The notes below the pieces were generated by a model. The model was not told the DNA's origin. It worked only from the letters and a program-made list of their open reading frames with translations, and ran no database searches. This document shows, one piece after another, positions 31,345 through 41,700 of a stretch of DNA of 64,000 nucleotides. Origin of the DNA: Trypanosoma brucei gambiense DAL972 (lineage: Eukaryota > Euglenozoa > Kinetoplastea > Trypanosomatida > Trypanosomatidae); NCBI RefSeq assembly GCF_000210295.1, contig NC_026741.1, positions 62,001 through 126,000 on the forward strand, given 5' to 3'. Both the position numbers and the translations under genes were made by a program. Numbering within the stretch: position 1 is the stretch's first letter; every line of letters starts with the position of its first letter.

Positions 31345-31804
31345 CACTCTCATCATTATCCTTTGTTATCATTATTATTCTTATTCACGCTGATTCATCG
31401 TTTATATTTTCTCTCCTTATATTACTCAACCATTTCTTTAGTGTCCTCTAACGCTGTCCATAATTTCAAGCGCAAGAAAAACGTTGCACTACAACTGAAG
31501 GTAGAGAAATGTGGTCGCTCAAGCGGTGCATGTCAGTACAAGCACAAACATTAATAACAATATCACAATTTCTCCATGCCTCCACGTGCAACACAACATC
31601 CGAACATGAGGGGATATATCGTCATCACACGTATCAATCATAGAACACGAGTGTAATAAGAGGTTAGCCTCGTAGTCAAATGCATAAACGGGAATAATAA
31701 TGAGGCATATATCACGTATTCCATAAGATTACCCTCTCAGTTACAACAATGCGGCACATCACATGGCACATATATCATTTTTAGTAACGACCCCTCCCAG
31801 AGTT
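31345..31804 (-). repeat. 460-bp direct repeat, right copy, with NOPP 3'-end remnant
   Basis: Same sequence as 29698-30157, displaced by exactly 1647 bases. Its upstream edge holds only the last 8 codons (NSGRGRY stop) of a NOPP gene and then breaks into unrelated sequence at 31805, so the body of that copy is missing. Confidence 0.92.
31781..31804 (-). pseudogene. NOPP44/46 3'-terminal coding remnant
   Basis: Encodes NSGRGRY plus stop in the same context as the two intact family members. Upstream in frame there are about 40 further stop-free codons of unrelated sequence but no ATG. Confidence 0.75.
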
Positions 31805-32455
31805 ACCTTCGCACAGCCTCTGTTGGGTGGGCAAACCTCTGGCAGAAGGGAGTGGATAAGATCTCTTGCGCCACGCACATCGTCCCACGACGTACAGTGA
31901 ATATTGCCTTTCTCTTCATCCGTACTGTTGGGAAACTAAGCGCCTGCGATTATATACACCAACTCTGTGACTATTGTTGTCGGCGAAGCATCCCAGAAGG
32001 AGGTTCCTCATAAAGTTAACATTCACCTACAAATACGGCACGCTAAGGTGGGTGGTGAAGAAACGGGAAGGTCCGGTGACAGTAATTTGTCTACTTTTGA
32101 GGGAAATCACCAGATGTAACCGAACCACTTTGCATCTTTGGTGGAGGAGATCCGCATGATTCAGAGAACGCCTTTCATCGGTATTTTCGTCCCCACCTAT
32201 TCAAACTATGGTTTAGCTTATCATTACTGTGGAAACCTTCTCCGTCTCGTTTTTCTAGAAACAGCAGTGTACTATGCTGTGCTTTCAGCGGGACAAGAGG
32301 TGGAGGGCCAAAGTACGTACCTTTTCAATTTATACACTACATTATCTTGCAATGTGGGATGGTCCCACCATAATACAAGTTTTCTATTGTTTTGTTGGTG
32401 TTTTCGCGGAGCAATGACGAACCTTCACTTATTTTCGCGTTTGATCTATGCTCCC

Positions 32456-34375
32456 TCAGGTTTTCCACGTTATTGTGGAAAGCCAATTTTTGTGGTGGGC
32501 AACTATTACCTGAAGGAAACCATCCTCGACCAACAACCAAGAGAGACCAGAGATGATATTCTCTAATGGCTGGTGGGGTCGGTTGCCGTTCTCCAAGTGA
32601 ACATTAGCGGTGTCGCTCCCCTCCTCTCGCTCCCGGTTGTTATCTGTGTTTTGGTCCGTCTCTCTTCTTAAATCGTCGGGTGCCTCCTCGTCAAAGTGAT
32701 CTGATTCGGGGGGCCCCAATGGCACGGTACTGTGTACGGCATATGATTGCAGGTTACGGTCAAGGAGAACAACCTCATTAAGAGTTGTGCTGTGGCATAG
32801 CCAGTGACGCACAAAACTTCGCTGGTATTTCGTGTGCGAAGTCTTCTGTAGAACCGGTCCTCCCTCACAAATGAATGTTAGCGCCCCACTCGTCATGTTC
32901 CGTGCTAGAACGGTGCACACAAAGGCGGGACATGTGGCATCGTAGGCCGCCGAGTGCCTGCACCTCCTAAACTCTTTGTAGCTTTTCGAACCACTGCCAT
33001 CCTCTGTTAGCTCTGTGCTCGCCAAAACGCTCATGACTTTTCCATCTAATGTGCCAACGACCGTACCTACACTCGAATAAGTGTAGGTGGCGGAGGAAAT
33101 GCCGCAGAAAAATCGCTTGGGTGGTGCCAACTCATACCCACAACCACCGTTTGTAGCGGACGCACACTTCACTACGACTGCGCGATCTTCGTACGGGGAA
33201 GAGCAAATGATAACCCCGTCAAGGCACTGCGAAAAGAGACCTGACTTTAGCCAATAAGCACCAGAAGTTTCACTAATTTCCTCACCTCTGTTACGTCGTG
33301 CAGGGAACACCGAAGCAAGACGAGTCACCGGAAAGATAGATGATACAAGACCCGTTAGTGGAATATGGTGAACTATACCCGTACATATTCCGCAATCTTC
33401 CACATGAACGACAAGCACGCCGTGTAGAAGTGTTCCAACAACCACAAAAGGCCGGTCAAAGATCTCGTTAACATCCAGTGGTACAACATGACGTGGAAAG
33501 GAGAATGAGGAAACGCACGATAGTACATTTGCCAGCACTCGCGGAGCAATACTTTTACACTCAACACCAGGCCCCGTATTTATGAATACCAACCTCTCTT
33601 CACAGGGGAGGGACACCACAACACAGTTAGGAATCCGGTACAACCACAGACAACGGCAGGGGATAGAACTGAAGGAGAAAGTTCCTAGGGGGGAATGCAA
33701 CGTCCCCTCCGATTCCGCTATCGGTTCACCGGTGGTCAGCGACACGTTATCGTCGTGTTGGCTGCCCGATTCTGCAAAACGGCGTACCATATCATTTACC
33801 TCCTCTACGTGTTGCAGCGTGCCGATAACTAATTGGGCACGCGGCGATTGCGATAGCTGCACCTCGTACGGCCTCGTAGGTACTTGCCAGTACACACCTG
33901 ATTCAGGCGAATCATCGTCCTCACGCCTCTCTGGTATCAACGGTAGTAGAAACCGTCGTCCCTCGGTTATAATCAACGCTATTAAACGATTCCCTCTGCG
34001 AAGACGGGGATCCCCCCGAAGCTCAGTTATTGTTGTAGGACCTATGTCCCACTGGCAGTGGTCAGTCTCAGCATCCCTTTGTGGAACGCTCTCCTCGGAA
34101 ACTTTGGGCCAGCACCAACTAACGGCAAATAACGGGGTGAGGGTTGGCTTCATGGTTTGACGTACCATTTTGTCAAAGAGGAAAAACTCCTCCTCCTCAT
34201 CTGGCGTTTCCACGGTGCCGCCGACACCTTCTCGGAGTGCATCGGCAACTTCTTGGCGAGGACGTGGGGAAAGTTTACGTCTACTATTCCCCCGTGCTAA
34301 CTCTACAACACTCTCGCCACCGGTATCCTTAGTCATTTCAGAAGTGGCATGTGACGTACCCTTCCCCTCATTCAT
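32456..34375 (-). CDS. Unrecognised protein, 639 aa
   Basis: No family recognised. The first 60 residues are charged and low complexity, followed by an acidic patch (ETPDEEEEFFLF). The middle, about 150-540, alternates short beta-like hydrophobic stretches with loops (for example RPFVVVGTLLHGVLVVHVED and SVGTVVGTLDGKVMSVLAS), which would suit a beta-propeller without clear WD signatures. A Glu/Asp/Arg-rich linker precedes a short hydrophobic C-terminus (SWLLVEDGFLQVIVAHH). No signal peptide or membrane segment is obvious. The open frame extends to a TTG; I start at the ATG at 34375. Codon use and length argue that it is a real gene. Confidence 0.85.
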   Translation of the reverse strand: MNEGKGTSHATSEMTKDTGGESVVELARGNSRRKLSPRPRQEVADALREGVGGTVETPDEEEEFFLFDKMVRQTMKPTLTPLFAVSWCWPKVSEESVPQRDAETDHCQWDIGPTTITELRGDPRLRRGNRLIALIITEGRRFLLPLIPERREDDDSPESGVYWQVPTRPYEVQLSQSPRAQLVIGTLQHVEEVNDMVRRFAESGSQHDDNVSLTTGEPIAESEGTLHSPLGTFSFSSIPCRCLWLYRIPNCVVVSLPCEERLVFINTGPGVECKSIAPRVLANVLSCVSSFSFPRHVVPLDVNEIFDRPFVVVGTLLHGVLVVHVEDCGICTGIVHHIPLTGLVSSIFPVTRLASVFPARRNRGEEISETSGAYWLKSGLFSQCLDGVIICSSPYEDRAVVVKCASATNGGCGYELAPPKRFFCGISSATYTYSSVGTVVGTLDGKVMSVLASTELTEDGSGSKSYKEFRRCRHSAAYDATCPAFVCTVLARNMTSGALTFICEGGPVLQKTSHTKYQRSFVRHWLCHSTTLNEVVLLDRNLQSYAVHSTVPLGPPESDHFDEEAPDDLRRETDQNTDNNREREEGSDTANVHLENGNRPHQPLENIISGLSWLLVEDGFLQVIVAHHKNWLSTITWKT

Positions 34376-34873
34376 ATCGTGTAGGGACAACTACTCGTGC
34401 TCGTTCAGTTTCAGCACGATACAGATATTTTATATTACTACTCTATTTTCATGCTACGCCTCACGTGCAGAAAATTTAAAGTATACACGCGTGAAGGTAA
34501 CTTACTGTCGCCTTCACAGAAAAAGAAAATGGTTTGTTCGCTCGAAGTGGTATTGTGTAGTTGAGACATTGACACATTTTAGTGAAGATACAAATATATA
34601 TATATAGGTAGGTAGATATGTTCGTAGGCGTAAGGTACACATTAAACCTCACGCGTCAAGGCGCCTTGAACCGCAGCAGTAAGCAAAATTTATTGAAAAT
34701 ACAGTAAAAGTACAAGGTACAACGGAGGATCAGCAGCAAAAGACGTTCAGTGTTGGTTCACCGTCTCGCCACTGGGTTGTGCATCATGTTACTCCTCCAT
34801 TTCCCATTTCCCTGGCGACGAGTGCAACCACAGTGCGCTTCTGCGGTTTCACTGATAAAACATCGGCTGCAAC
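34376..34873. other. Intergenic region with composite TA/GGTA repeat
   Basis: No gene. Contains the element at 34595-34617 and the 3' UTR of the coiled-coil gene. Confidence 0.6.
34595..34617. repeat. Composite TA / GGTA-GATA simple repeat, second copy
   Basis: Same element as at 12303-12332, in the same orientation, about 260 bases past the stop codon of the coiled-coil gene. Confidence 0.8.
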
Positions 34874-37800
34874 CTACACAACTGGCGCAACCGCAACCCC
34901 AGCGAAATCTGTGTTTACTGGTGGTGCTACATTGCTGTTGAGCAACGGCGGTACAGGCAATGGCACCGGGGCAGGAACCGCAGCAACCGCGCCACCAACG
35001 GCAGAAACGAGCAGGGGGGCCGTTGCAATTTCAGGCGGCAAAGGAACAGGTGTGGGCAGTTGCTCCAGTCGCAAATTTACGGGATTAGAAGCAACTACGA
35101 TGTTGTTACCTGTCGATAGCTGCGGTGACACCTGTGGAGGGAGCGGCAAACGACTCGGTGTAGCCGGCACCACTTGAACCTGTGGGGGAGAAGTTGTCGA
35201 ATGAGTCGGCAAGCCTCCAACAGATTCCTGATTAAGCTGCGGTGCCACTGGCACAGGTGACTGCAAGGGCAGAATAGACGGAGCTGAGGAGTTCTCGAGT
35301 TCCCTTGTCAAGAGCGTGGGAGCCAGCGGCGTCAGCAGTGGTGTTTGCTTGTTAGGGGGTGGGTTGACTGCAACTGGTTGAATTGAGAGAGGAGTTGCAA
35401 GTGACACACCCGCTGCGGGTTTCACAACATCTAACGTATTTTTCGAGACGGTAATTTCTTGCGCTCGCGGTGGGGACAAAGAAGCAAGAATGCGGCTTCT
35501 AACGGACATCGGGCTTGTTTGCGGCGCCACTCCAGAAATCGACGGGGCTGATGATCGATGAACGATGTTCCCTTCTACCTGCGTACTCTTCATCTGTACC
35601 GCTTGTCTCAGAGTTGAAATATCTGAATTTAAGCTCATAATTAATGTTTGCTTCTCCATGAGCTCTTTTTCCAATGATTTAGTAGTTGCGCAAGCTTCCC
35701 GTAACTGGTGGGTCAGTGACTCTCTCTCTTTAGTTTGGCGCGCTAGTTCAGTTTTCATCCGGTCAACTTCGCAATCTTTTTCGCGAAGCAATGCCTCCAT
35801 GCTACTATTACCAACGGACAGGGCAGCAGCTGCTTGAGCCTGAAGCTGCTCACAGTGTTCCTTCCAGGACCGGGAATTTTTCTTTGCATCGTCAACCTCA
35901 CCTTGCAACTCCTTCTCTCTGATCGCTGCTTCCTCAAGAAGACGTTTCAGCCGTTGTTCCTCTTCATCACGCATTCGCTGCGAGTTACTTAACCCTTCAT
36001 TTATTCCTGCAGCACGTTGCAGTGCTTCCTCCTGTTCGTGACGAAGTCTTTGGATATCGCGATCCCTGGACTGTAAAGATGCCTCAAAGTCCTGTCGTTG
36101 CTTCTCCAGTTGTTGCCTGAGTCCTAGGTTTTCCGCCGTAATTTGTGCAGCACCACATTGCTCCCGCCGTAACTCTTCAACAACACCTTGAAGTTCTTTT
36201 GCGGTACGGTCCTTCTCCGAAAGGCGCTGACTCCACATCCACTCGCTTTCACGTCTCACTTCCTCAATTTTCTCTCGTTGTTGTGCTAACTCCCGCTTTG
36301 TCATCTCCAGTTGTCTCTCAGACTCACGAAGTTGTTTCACCACTTGTCCCTTTTCCCCCTCTAAAATCCGGCGAGCCTCTTCGTGGTGTTCATTCATTCG
36401 TTTGTAAACCGATTCAAAGTCTCTGGACAGTTCGTGTGCTGCAGTGTTGTCAGCGTTGTGCATGTCCCCACGCATACGCTGAATCTCACCTTCATGGGCC
36501 GCTTTGGCACGTGCAATTTCATCAACTAACTCTTGCTTCTCCTCACGTAACACACGTAATTCCGCACTCTGCTTAGCCGATAATGACTCGAGCTCACCCT
36601 GCAAAGTGTGAAGTGCATTCCGTGCTTCACCAGCTGTCCGTTCGGAATCCGTAGCACGTCGTTCCAAACGTTGCTGTGACGCCAATGCGTCTTGTAGCTG
36701 CTTCCTAACAGTACGCAACTCCTCTCGCAGCCGAGCCTCCTCTGAAGCAGCCGCTGTTGCTGCCGCTGCCTTCGTCCTCCATTGCTGAATATCCGCTTCA
36801 GCCTCTCGCTGCCGTTGCTGTTGTTCTTCCAATGTCCTTTCGAGCATCCTCAGCTGTGAATTGCACCTCTCTTCGTCCTCAGTTCGCATCCTCTCGTGCG
36901 TATTGTTGATGCGCCGCAGTTCCTCTTCAAACCACCGTTTCATGCTCAGCTTGTCATCCTCAAATGTACGTTGTAGTACTTCCACAGTCTTCCGATGCAC
37001 GTCTGCAAGGGCCTCCTCTGACGACCGTGATTTTGAACAAGATTCCTGTTTTTGTCGCACTTCGTTTAGTTGATTCACTACCTGGGAAAATATTTCCCGT
37101 GCTTCTGCAGCTTGTTGTTCACTCCTAGCTATCATTTGCCGTTTGGATTCTATGTCGTGACGCAGTGCGGCTATTTCGCTCTTGTAGGACTGGTGTAGCT
37201 GGTTTGCCTCCGCTCGGTATTCGCGTTCGCGCTCACGCATCTCATTACATATTCGCTCCACCATCACATTGGTCGCGCTCTTCACGGTTTGCTCCACAAC
37301 GTTGTGGCACTCCGATATCTCCTTTTGGCTTTGTATTCGTACCTCTGCCTCCTCACGCAACCGTTGCATTGCCCTTTCATGTTGTCGCTCACGCATTCGC
37401 TCTTCCTCTTCAATATGCCGGCGTCGTTCACGCTCTAACTCCCTCGCCCGCTCGTGCTTCCATTCTTCCAGTTCCCTTTCCTGTGCAAGGAGACGCTGTC
37501 GTTGTTCCTCTTCCCGTTTCGCACGCGACTCCTCCAGTTGTCTGGCGGTTTCGATTAGCGATTGCTGCTCCTCTTCCCGCTCATATCGCCGAGTGCGCTC
37601 TTCTTCCATACGTCGACGAGCCTCCTCTGCACGACAGAGTTGGTTATACTCATCTCGTATCTGAAACTCACGTTGAAGCAGTAAGGCCTCAGGGGTCCCT
37701 ACGTTCGAGTAACCGGCACAAGTTCCCGTGCCGAGGGTAAAGAGAACGCATTTGCTGAACCCCAGCCGGCTACCGGACGCCATACGGTACGGTAGGTTTT

Positions 37801-37951
37801 CGCCCTGCATTCTAATGGGTGGCATAGGCTTATTCAAAATGGAAGATAAAATGGACGAAGCAGTAACATCACTTTGAAGCATAGGTGGCATAACTGAAGT
37901 ATACGTCTGCGAAAACCTGCTGGAAGGATGTGAAGCAACGCAGTCTCCCAT
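34874..37951 (-). CDS. Long coiled-coil protein with Pro/Val-rich tail, 1025 aa
   Basis: Residues about 88-795 are almost continuous heptad-rich coiled coil, very rich in Glu, Arg and Gln (for example REFQIRDEYNQLCRAEEAR and RERRRHIEEEERMRER). The N-terminal 85 residues are non-helical. The C-terminal 220 residues are rich in Pro, Val and Ala (LPTPVPLPPEIATAP, PVPLPVPPLL) and probably disordered. Architecturally this resembles trypanosomatid cytoskeletal proteins of the basal body, flagellum attachment zone or axoneme, but no specific family is recognised. Antisense open frames over the region are shadows of its codon pattern. Start at the ATG at 37951. Confidence 0.9.
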   Translation of the reverse strand: MGDCVASHPSSRFSQTYTSVMPPMLQSDVTASSILSSILNKPMPPIRMQGENLPYRMASGSRLGFSKCVLFTLGTGTCAGYSNVGTPEALLLQREFQIRDEYNQLCRAEEARRRMEEERTRRYEREEEQQSLIETARQLEESRAKREEEQRQRLLAQERELEEWKHERARELERERRRHIEEEERMRERQHERAMQRLREEAEVRIQSQKEISECHNVVEQTVKSATNVMVERICNEMREREREYRAEANQLHQSYKSEIAALRHDIESKRQMIARSEQQAAEAREIFSQVVNQLNEVRQKQESCSKSRSSEEALADVHRKTVEVLQRTFEDDKLSMKRWFEEELRRINNTHERMRTEDEERCNSQLRMLERTLEEQQQRQREAEADIQQWRTKAAAATAAASEEARLREELRTVRKQLQDALASQQRLERRATDSERTAGEARNALHTLQGELESLSAKQSAELRVLREEKQELVDEIARAKAAHEGEIQRMRGDMHNADNTAAHELSRDFESVYKRMNEHHEEARRILEGEKGQVVKQLRESERQLEMTKRELAQQREKIEEVRRESEWMWSQRLSEKDRTAKELQGVVEELRREQCGAAQITAENLGLRQQLEKQRQDFEASLQSRDRDIQRLRHEQEEALQRAAGINEGLSNSQRMRDEEEQRLKRLLEEAAIREKELQGEVDDAKKNSRSWKEHCEQLQAQAAAALSVGNSSMEALLREKDCEVDRMKTELARQTKERESLTHQLREACATTKSLEKELMEKQTLIMSLNSDISTLRQAVQMKSTQVEGNIVHRSSAPSISGVAPQTSPMSVRSRILASLSPPRAQEITVSKNTLDVVKPAAGVSLATPLSIQPVAVNPPPNKQTPLLTPLAPTLLTRELENSSAPSILPLQSPVPVAPQLNQESVGGLPTHSTTSPPQVQVVPATPSRLPLPPQVSPQLSTGNNIVVASNPVNLRLEQLPTPVPLPPEIATAPLLVSAVGGAVAAVPAPVPLPVPPLLNSNVAPPVNTDFAGVAVAPVV

Positions 37952-38747
37952 CTTGTTTCCTCTTCGTCCACCTTCAGCACACCTTCTCCTTTCGGCTGTT
38001 CCCCGCCGGCTAGGCCACCCTGCACAATTTTCGCCTTCAGAACGTCTTTGTACGCCGCTACCCTTTGACAGAGAGTCCTTAGATTAACGGTAAATCCGCA
38101 TTGGGTTTTTTTGAAAGAAAAAAAAACAGTCGAATGAATTTGTCGGAGCGGATAGTGAGGAAGCGACGTGGGGAAAAGGAGAGAATATCATCGTCCGCGA
38201 GGGGTCACGGGCAAAATCCCCACCACAATACATGTGAGCACAAATAAGAAAATGGGAGGGTTTCACATTTCATAGTGAATGGTGGTAAGGGGGCGTCATA
38301 TGCACCACAAGAGCCACTGAGAAAGGATATAACTTCAGCTTTTGTATGGTTTATTCTTACATAGAGTAAACAGAAACATCATTAATGGGAAGGAAATTAT
38401 GAAACGGGTCGGCGCGTGCAAGAAAAAAAAAGTACAACGAGGAATCGAACATCCGCGTAGAAAGGGAGCTGTCAAAAAGTGAGGATGGGGGTGGAATTGA
38501 TGGGTTTTTCAGGGGGCACCCATTCAAATATTTATATATACATGTGTGCCTGCATAAACGGACAAATAAACAAAGCGACAAAGATAAATAGATTGTGGCA
38601 TAAATAAAACATATTTGCACGAACTAATAATGCGGTCACGCTGCCCTCCTCCTTTCCCCCGCCATGCCACGCGGTACCTGGTGCAATAGTTAGCAGATGT
38701 TCTCAAACTCCCACTCCCTTCATTGAGATCCCTCAGGTAAAGGTGGA
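37952..38747. other. Intergenic region between the 1299-aa gene and the coiled-coil gene
   Basis: About 800 bases, no gene seen. Short A runs near 38106 and 38423 on the plus strand are T runs in the sense strand and may serve as splice signals for the coiled-coil gene. Confidence 0.5.
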
Positions 38748-41700
38748 CTAAACGTATTTTGCAGGATCAGAAAAGCTGGATTCCCTCACCTTGCACGCCT
38801 CATCAGACACAAAGACACCCTTCCGCAGCCGCGTAAAATCATTCGCTACGGTGACTGCGTTGGTACTCAAGCGCCGCAAGGCTTTAAGGATCCGTGATTC
38901 CACGCGGCTTTTCTCTCGGTGTTCAACACGCAGTGCATCTTCCAGGTGACGGACTTCTCCCCTTAATTGTGCCCTAAGGCCCTCACAACTTGAGGTAAAG
39001 AGGGTGCCTACACTACTTAACAGCGTGGCATGATTCACGCCGTCCAGTTGAAACCATGGACGAAAAGTCATGGATGAGAGCGTTTGCTGCCAGACCGCGA
39101 GAATGAACCACAACGGATTCAGCGAAGGGTGTGTGCTACTCCACCGACAGTCAGATTCAAGTCGATTTTGTTTAGCTGATTCATTGCCAGGGGCATCACA
39201 ACTACCATCGGAGAACGAAGTTACTTCACTAATTGCCGTGGAAACGGAAGTTGCTTCGTCATGTGGTACGTTCGTGATATTATCCGTCCAGCAACCCAGC
39301 GAGGAGATTAGGTCCTCAGGTTTCGCAGGTGTATATAGCAGGTCATCATTTTGGAAGTGGGACTGCAGCGGTCGCCCACAAGACAGATTCATAGCTAGCC
39401 TTAAGTCCCTTCTCTGAAGAGCACATATCCTATTCTCGCACTTGTCAAGGTACGATAATGTCCGCCCACCACACTTTACCTCATCTGTGCCAAAGAACCC
39501 CTCACCCACCAACATCAGCATAATCTGATCCTCAACAACCGACGTGCGTAATCCAGTAACAAACGGTTCCAAACTTCCAAGCGGTTGCATGTTCAAAAGA
39601 CTGCAGTTGGCTAGCTGTTCCCGCTTCGAGTCAAGTGCATTCCAGTTTATTCGATCAGAACATTCATGCATCTTTAGTAGCGCAAACAACTGTACCAACT
39701 TCAAATCCATCACATCCCGTTGCGCTCCACAGACCTGGGCAATATCAGGTATTGCTTCAGATAGTTCTTGCATCAAATAGTTAATTATCTCAGTGTTAAA
39801 ACGCGACAAACGCAACGTCAACTCCCGCTCCATTATCACCTTGAGCTCCCTTGCATTATCCTCGACGTAGGGTATATGATGCCTCATATCTTCTGCGGTG
39901 GCAGACACTTTGGTGGCAGCAAACCCCCCTATTGTTTCCCTTCTTGTTTCCGCCACCAACTCCAAAACTACCGCATCGGCACCCTCCAGCCTCGCGCCAA
40001 CTGTTTCCTTCGTTTTCGCAGCGGCAACGTTGCGAATACGCATCGCCTGCTCCGCAATGATCGCCCTCAGTTGCTGTATCTGCTTTCGATAATCCAAACT
40101 AATGAAATGGCGATGAAGATCCCTAAACTCTGTAAGCAAACGCTTGCGTACAGCAAGCGACACGTCTGAAGGACCTGATGGAAGCGGGCACCTTCTCACG
40201 ACAGGCCTCCGCATGGTTAAGTGGTCGTCGTTCATGTCTTCATATGCCTCATCCAACAAATCTAATACTTTCCCCCAAAACGTAACAGTGACAGACTTGA
40301 ACTTTCGTTGCACCACTGTTTCAAAATCTCTAACCACAACCCGAGGTGCTGGGATCTGTTTAAAACCCCCCAATGCCTCTCTCACAACATTGTCCAGGTT
40401 CTGTACCTTTGTCAAGTTCATGCGGATGCTGCGTGAGCGTCGTGTCGCACTTTTACGTGCCCGCACAAGCACAGTACGCAGTTGGTGACACCATATTACG
40501 AGAGAGACGGCAACCCGAGTGAAAACGGAAAGTTCTGTGTTCTTTTCGAAAACCCGCACAGCGCGCAGCAGTTGCTGGGCACCCGATTTATTCCACATGC
40601 TGTTCACAGCATCATATAGCACCAACTGCTCCAGTTGTTGTGGCGGTAATTGCTCCTTCCGGTTTCCGTAATTTGCGCCGAAGACCACGCGACAGTACGC
40701 TTCCACCGCTGTCCTTGCCGATTCTTCCTCACAACTCCTATCGTTGCTGCGCGAAACATCACCACCACCGACGCCCGCGTCTGACTCCGTCAGTGCCGAC
40801 GGGGAAAGGGATGGAACGCGTTCTCTGTTCTGTGAGTTTCTCGCTGGTGTTTCCTGCTTCTCTTCGGCCGCTGCAAGGCTGAGCCGTCGCAGCTTGTCGT
40901 TGTATAGGGCGGAAAGCACAGAATGCGTCGCATGACTCACGGTACCACTGTACGGTATCACTTGCCAACTTGAGACAGCAACACCAAAAAGTTTCATCAT
41001 ATTCTCTTGAAAAAGTTCAATCAGTTCTGGAATGCTAGAGGCCATTGGAGGCGGGCGCTGGATAAGCTGCACATCGTTTATAGAAGCACCAGCTTCGCGC
41101 ATGAGCACTGCATCGGTGAAGGTAATCACAAAAAAGGTCATATCAGCAATAAGCTGACGAATCTTTTGTGACTCACTTTCTTTGCTGGAACCTTCCATGC
41201 TTTGCCATTGGTTCTCACGAGCGGGGTGCGTCTCGTGTTTGCTAACCGCCCGACTACTGCTGAAACTGCTACTCAACATCTCAGAGGAATTGTCATCATC
41301 GATGCGTTGTGTGAAGGGGGAAAACAAGTTGCCAACAGACTCCACCATGTGCTGCGTGCCGATCACCTCGCAGGGGACAGTGTACAGAAGACCGTCACCA
41401 AGTAACAAATCGGGGAGTTGATACGATGACATGGCCCCTCTCTCGCTCCAAACGACTTCACTCGCTAACTCTTTCAGCAACCACGGGGAGCTACGGGAAA
41501 CACCTGATTGGGAAGAGTGGATGGACGAGGCATATAACTTTTCGGACGAGCACCATGATTTACTGGGACACATGGGTAGCGTGCAACGGCGCTGCGGGCT
41601 AGGCTTGTCTCGAATTAGCGATTTCCTAGGGCTCTTCTGCAAGGCGCAAATGCGTTCTTGAATAGTCACGTCATATGCACCAGGTCTGATTGTGCTGACT

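Larger units (their letters stand above)
31106..32455. other. Intergenic region with orphan NOPP 3' end
   Basis: About 1.35 kb without an intact gene. 31345-31804 is a repeat copy carrying the tail of a lost NOPP gene. 31805-32455 is unique and should hold the 3' UTR of the 639-residue protein gene. A plus-strand frame at 32138 opens at TTG and is not accepted. Confidence 0.65.

Noticed and set aside
32456..34390. TTG/GTG-started N-terminal extensions of several genes (also 15515, 21991, 25178, 27771, 42668, 50837, 54114, 62977)
   Set aside because: The extra codons begin at non-ATG triplets and give low-complexity or hydrophobic leaders. Trypanosome nuclear genes start at ATG, so I moved each start to the first in-frame ATG.
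36145..37740. Antisense open frames (143 and 191 codons) within the coiled-coil gene
   Set aside because: Glu/Arg-rich coding sequence leaves the opposite strand free of stops; the peptides are Ser/Pro/Val low complexity.
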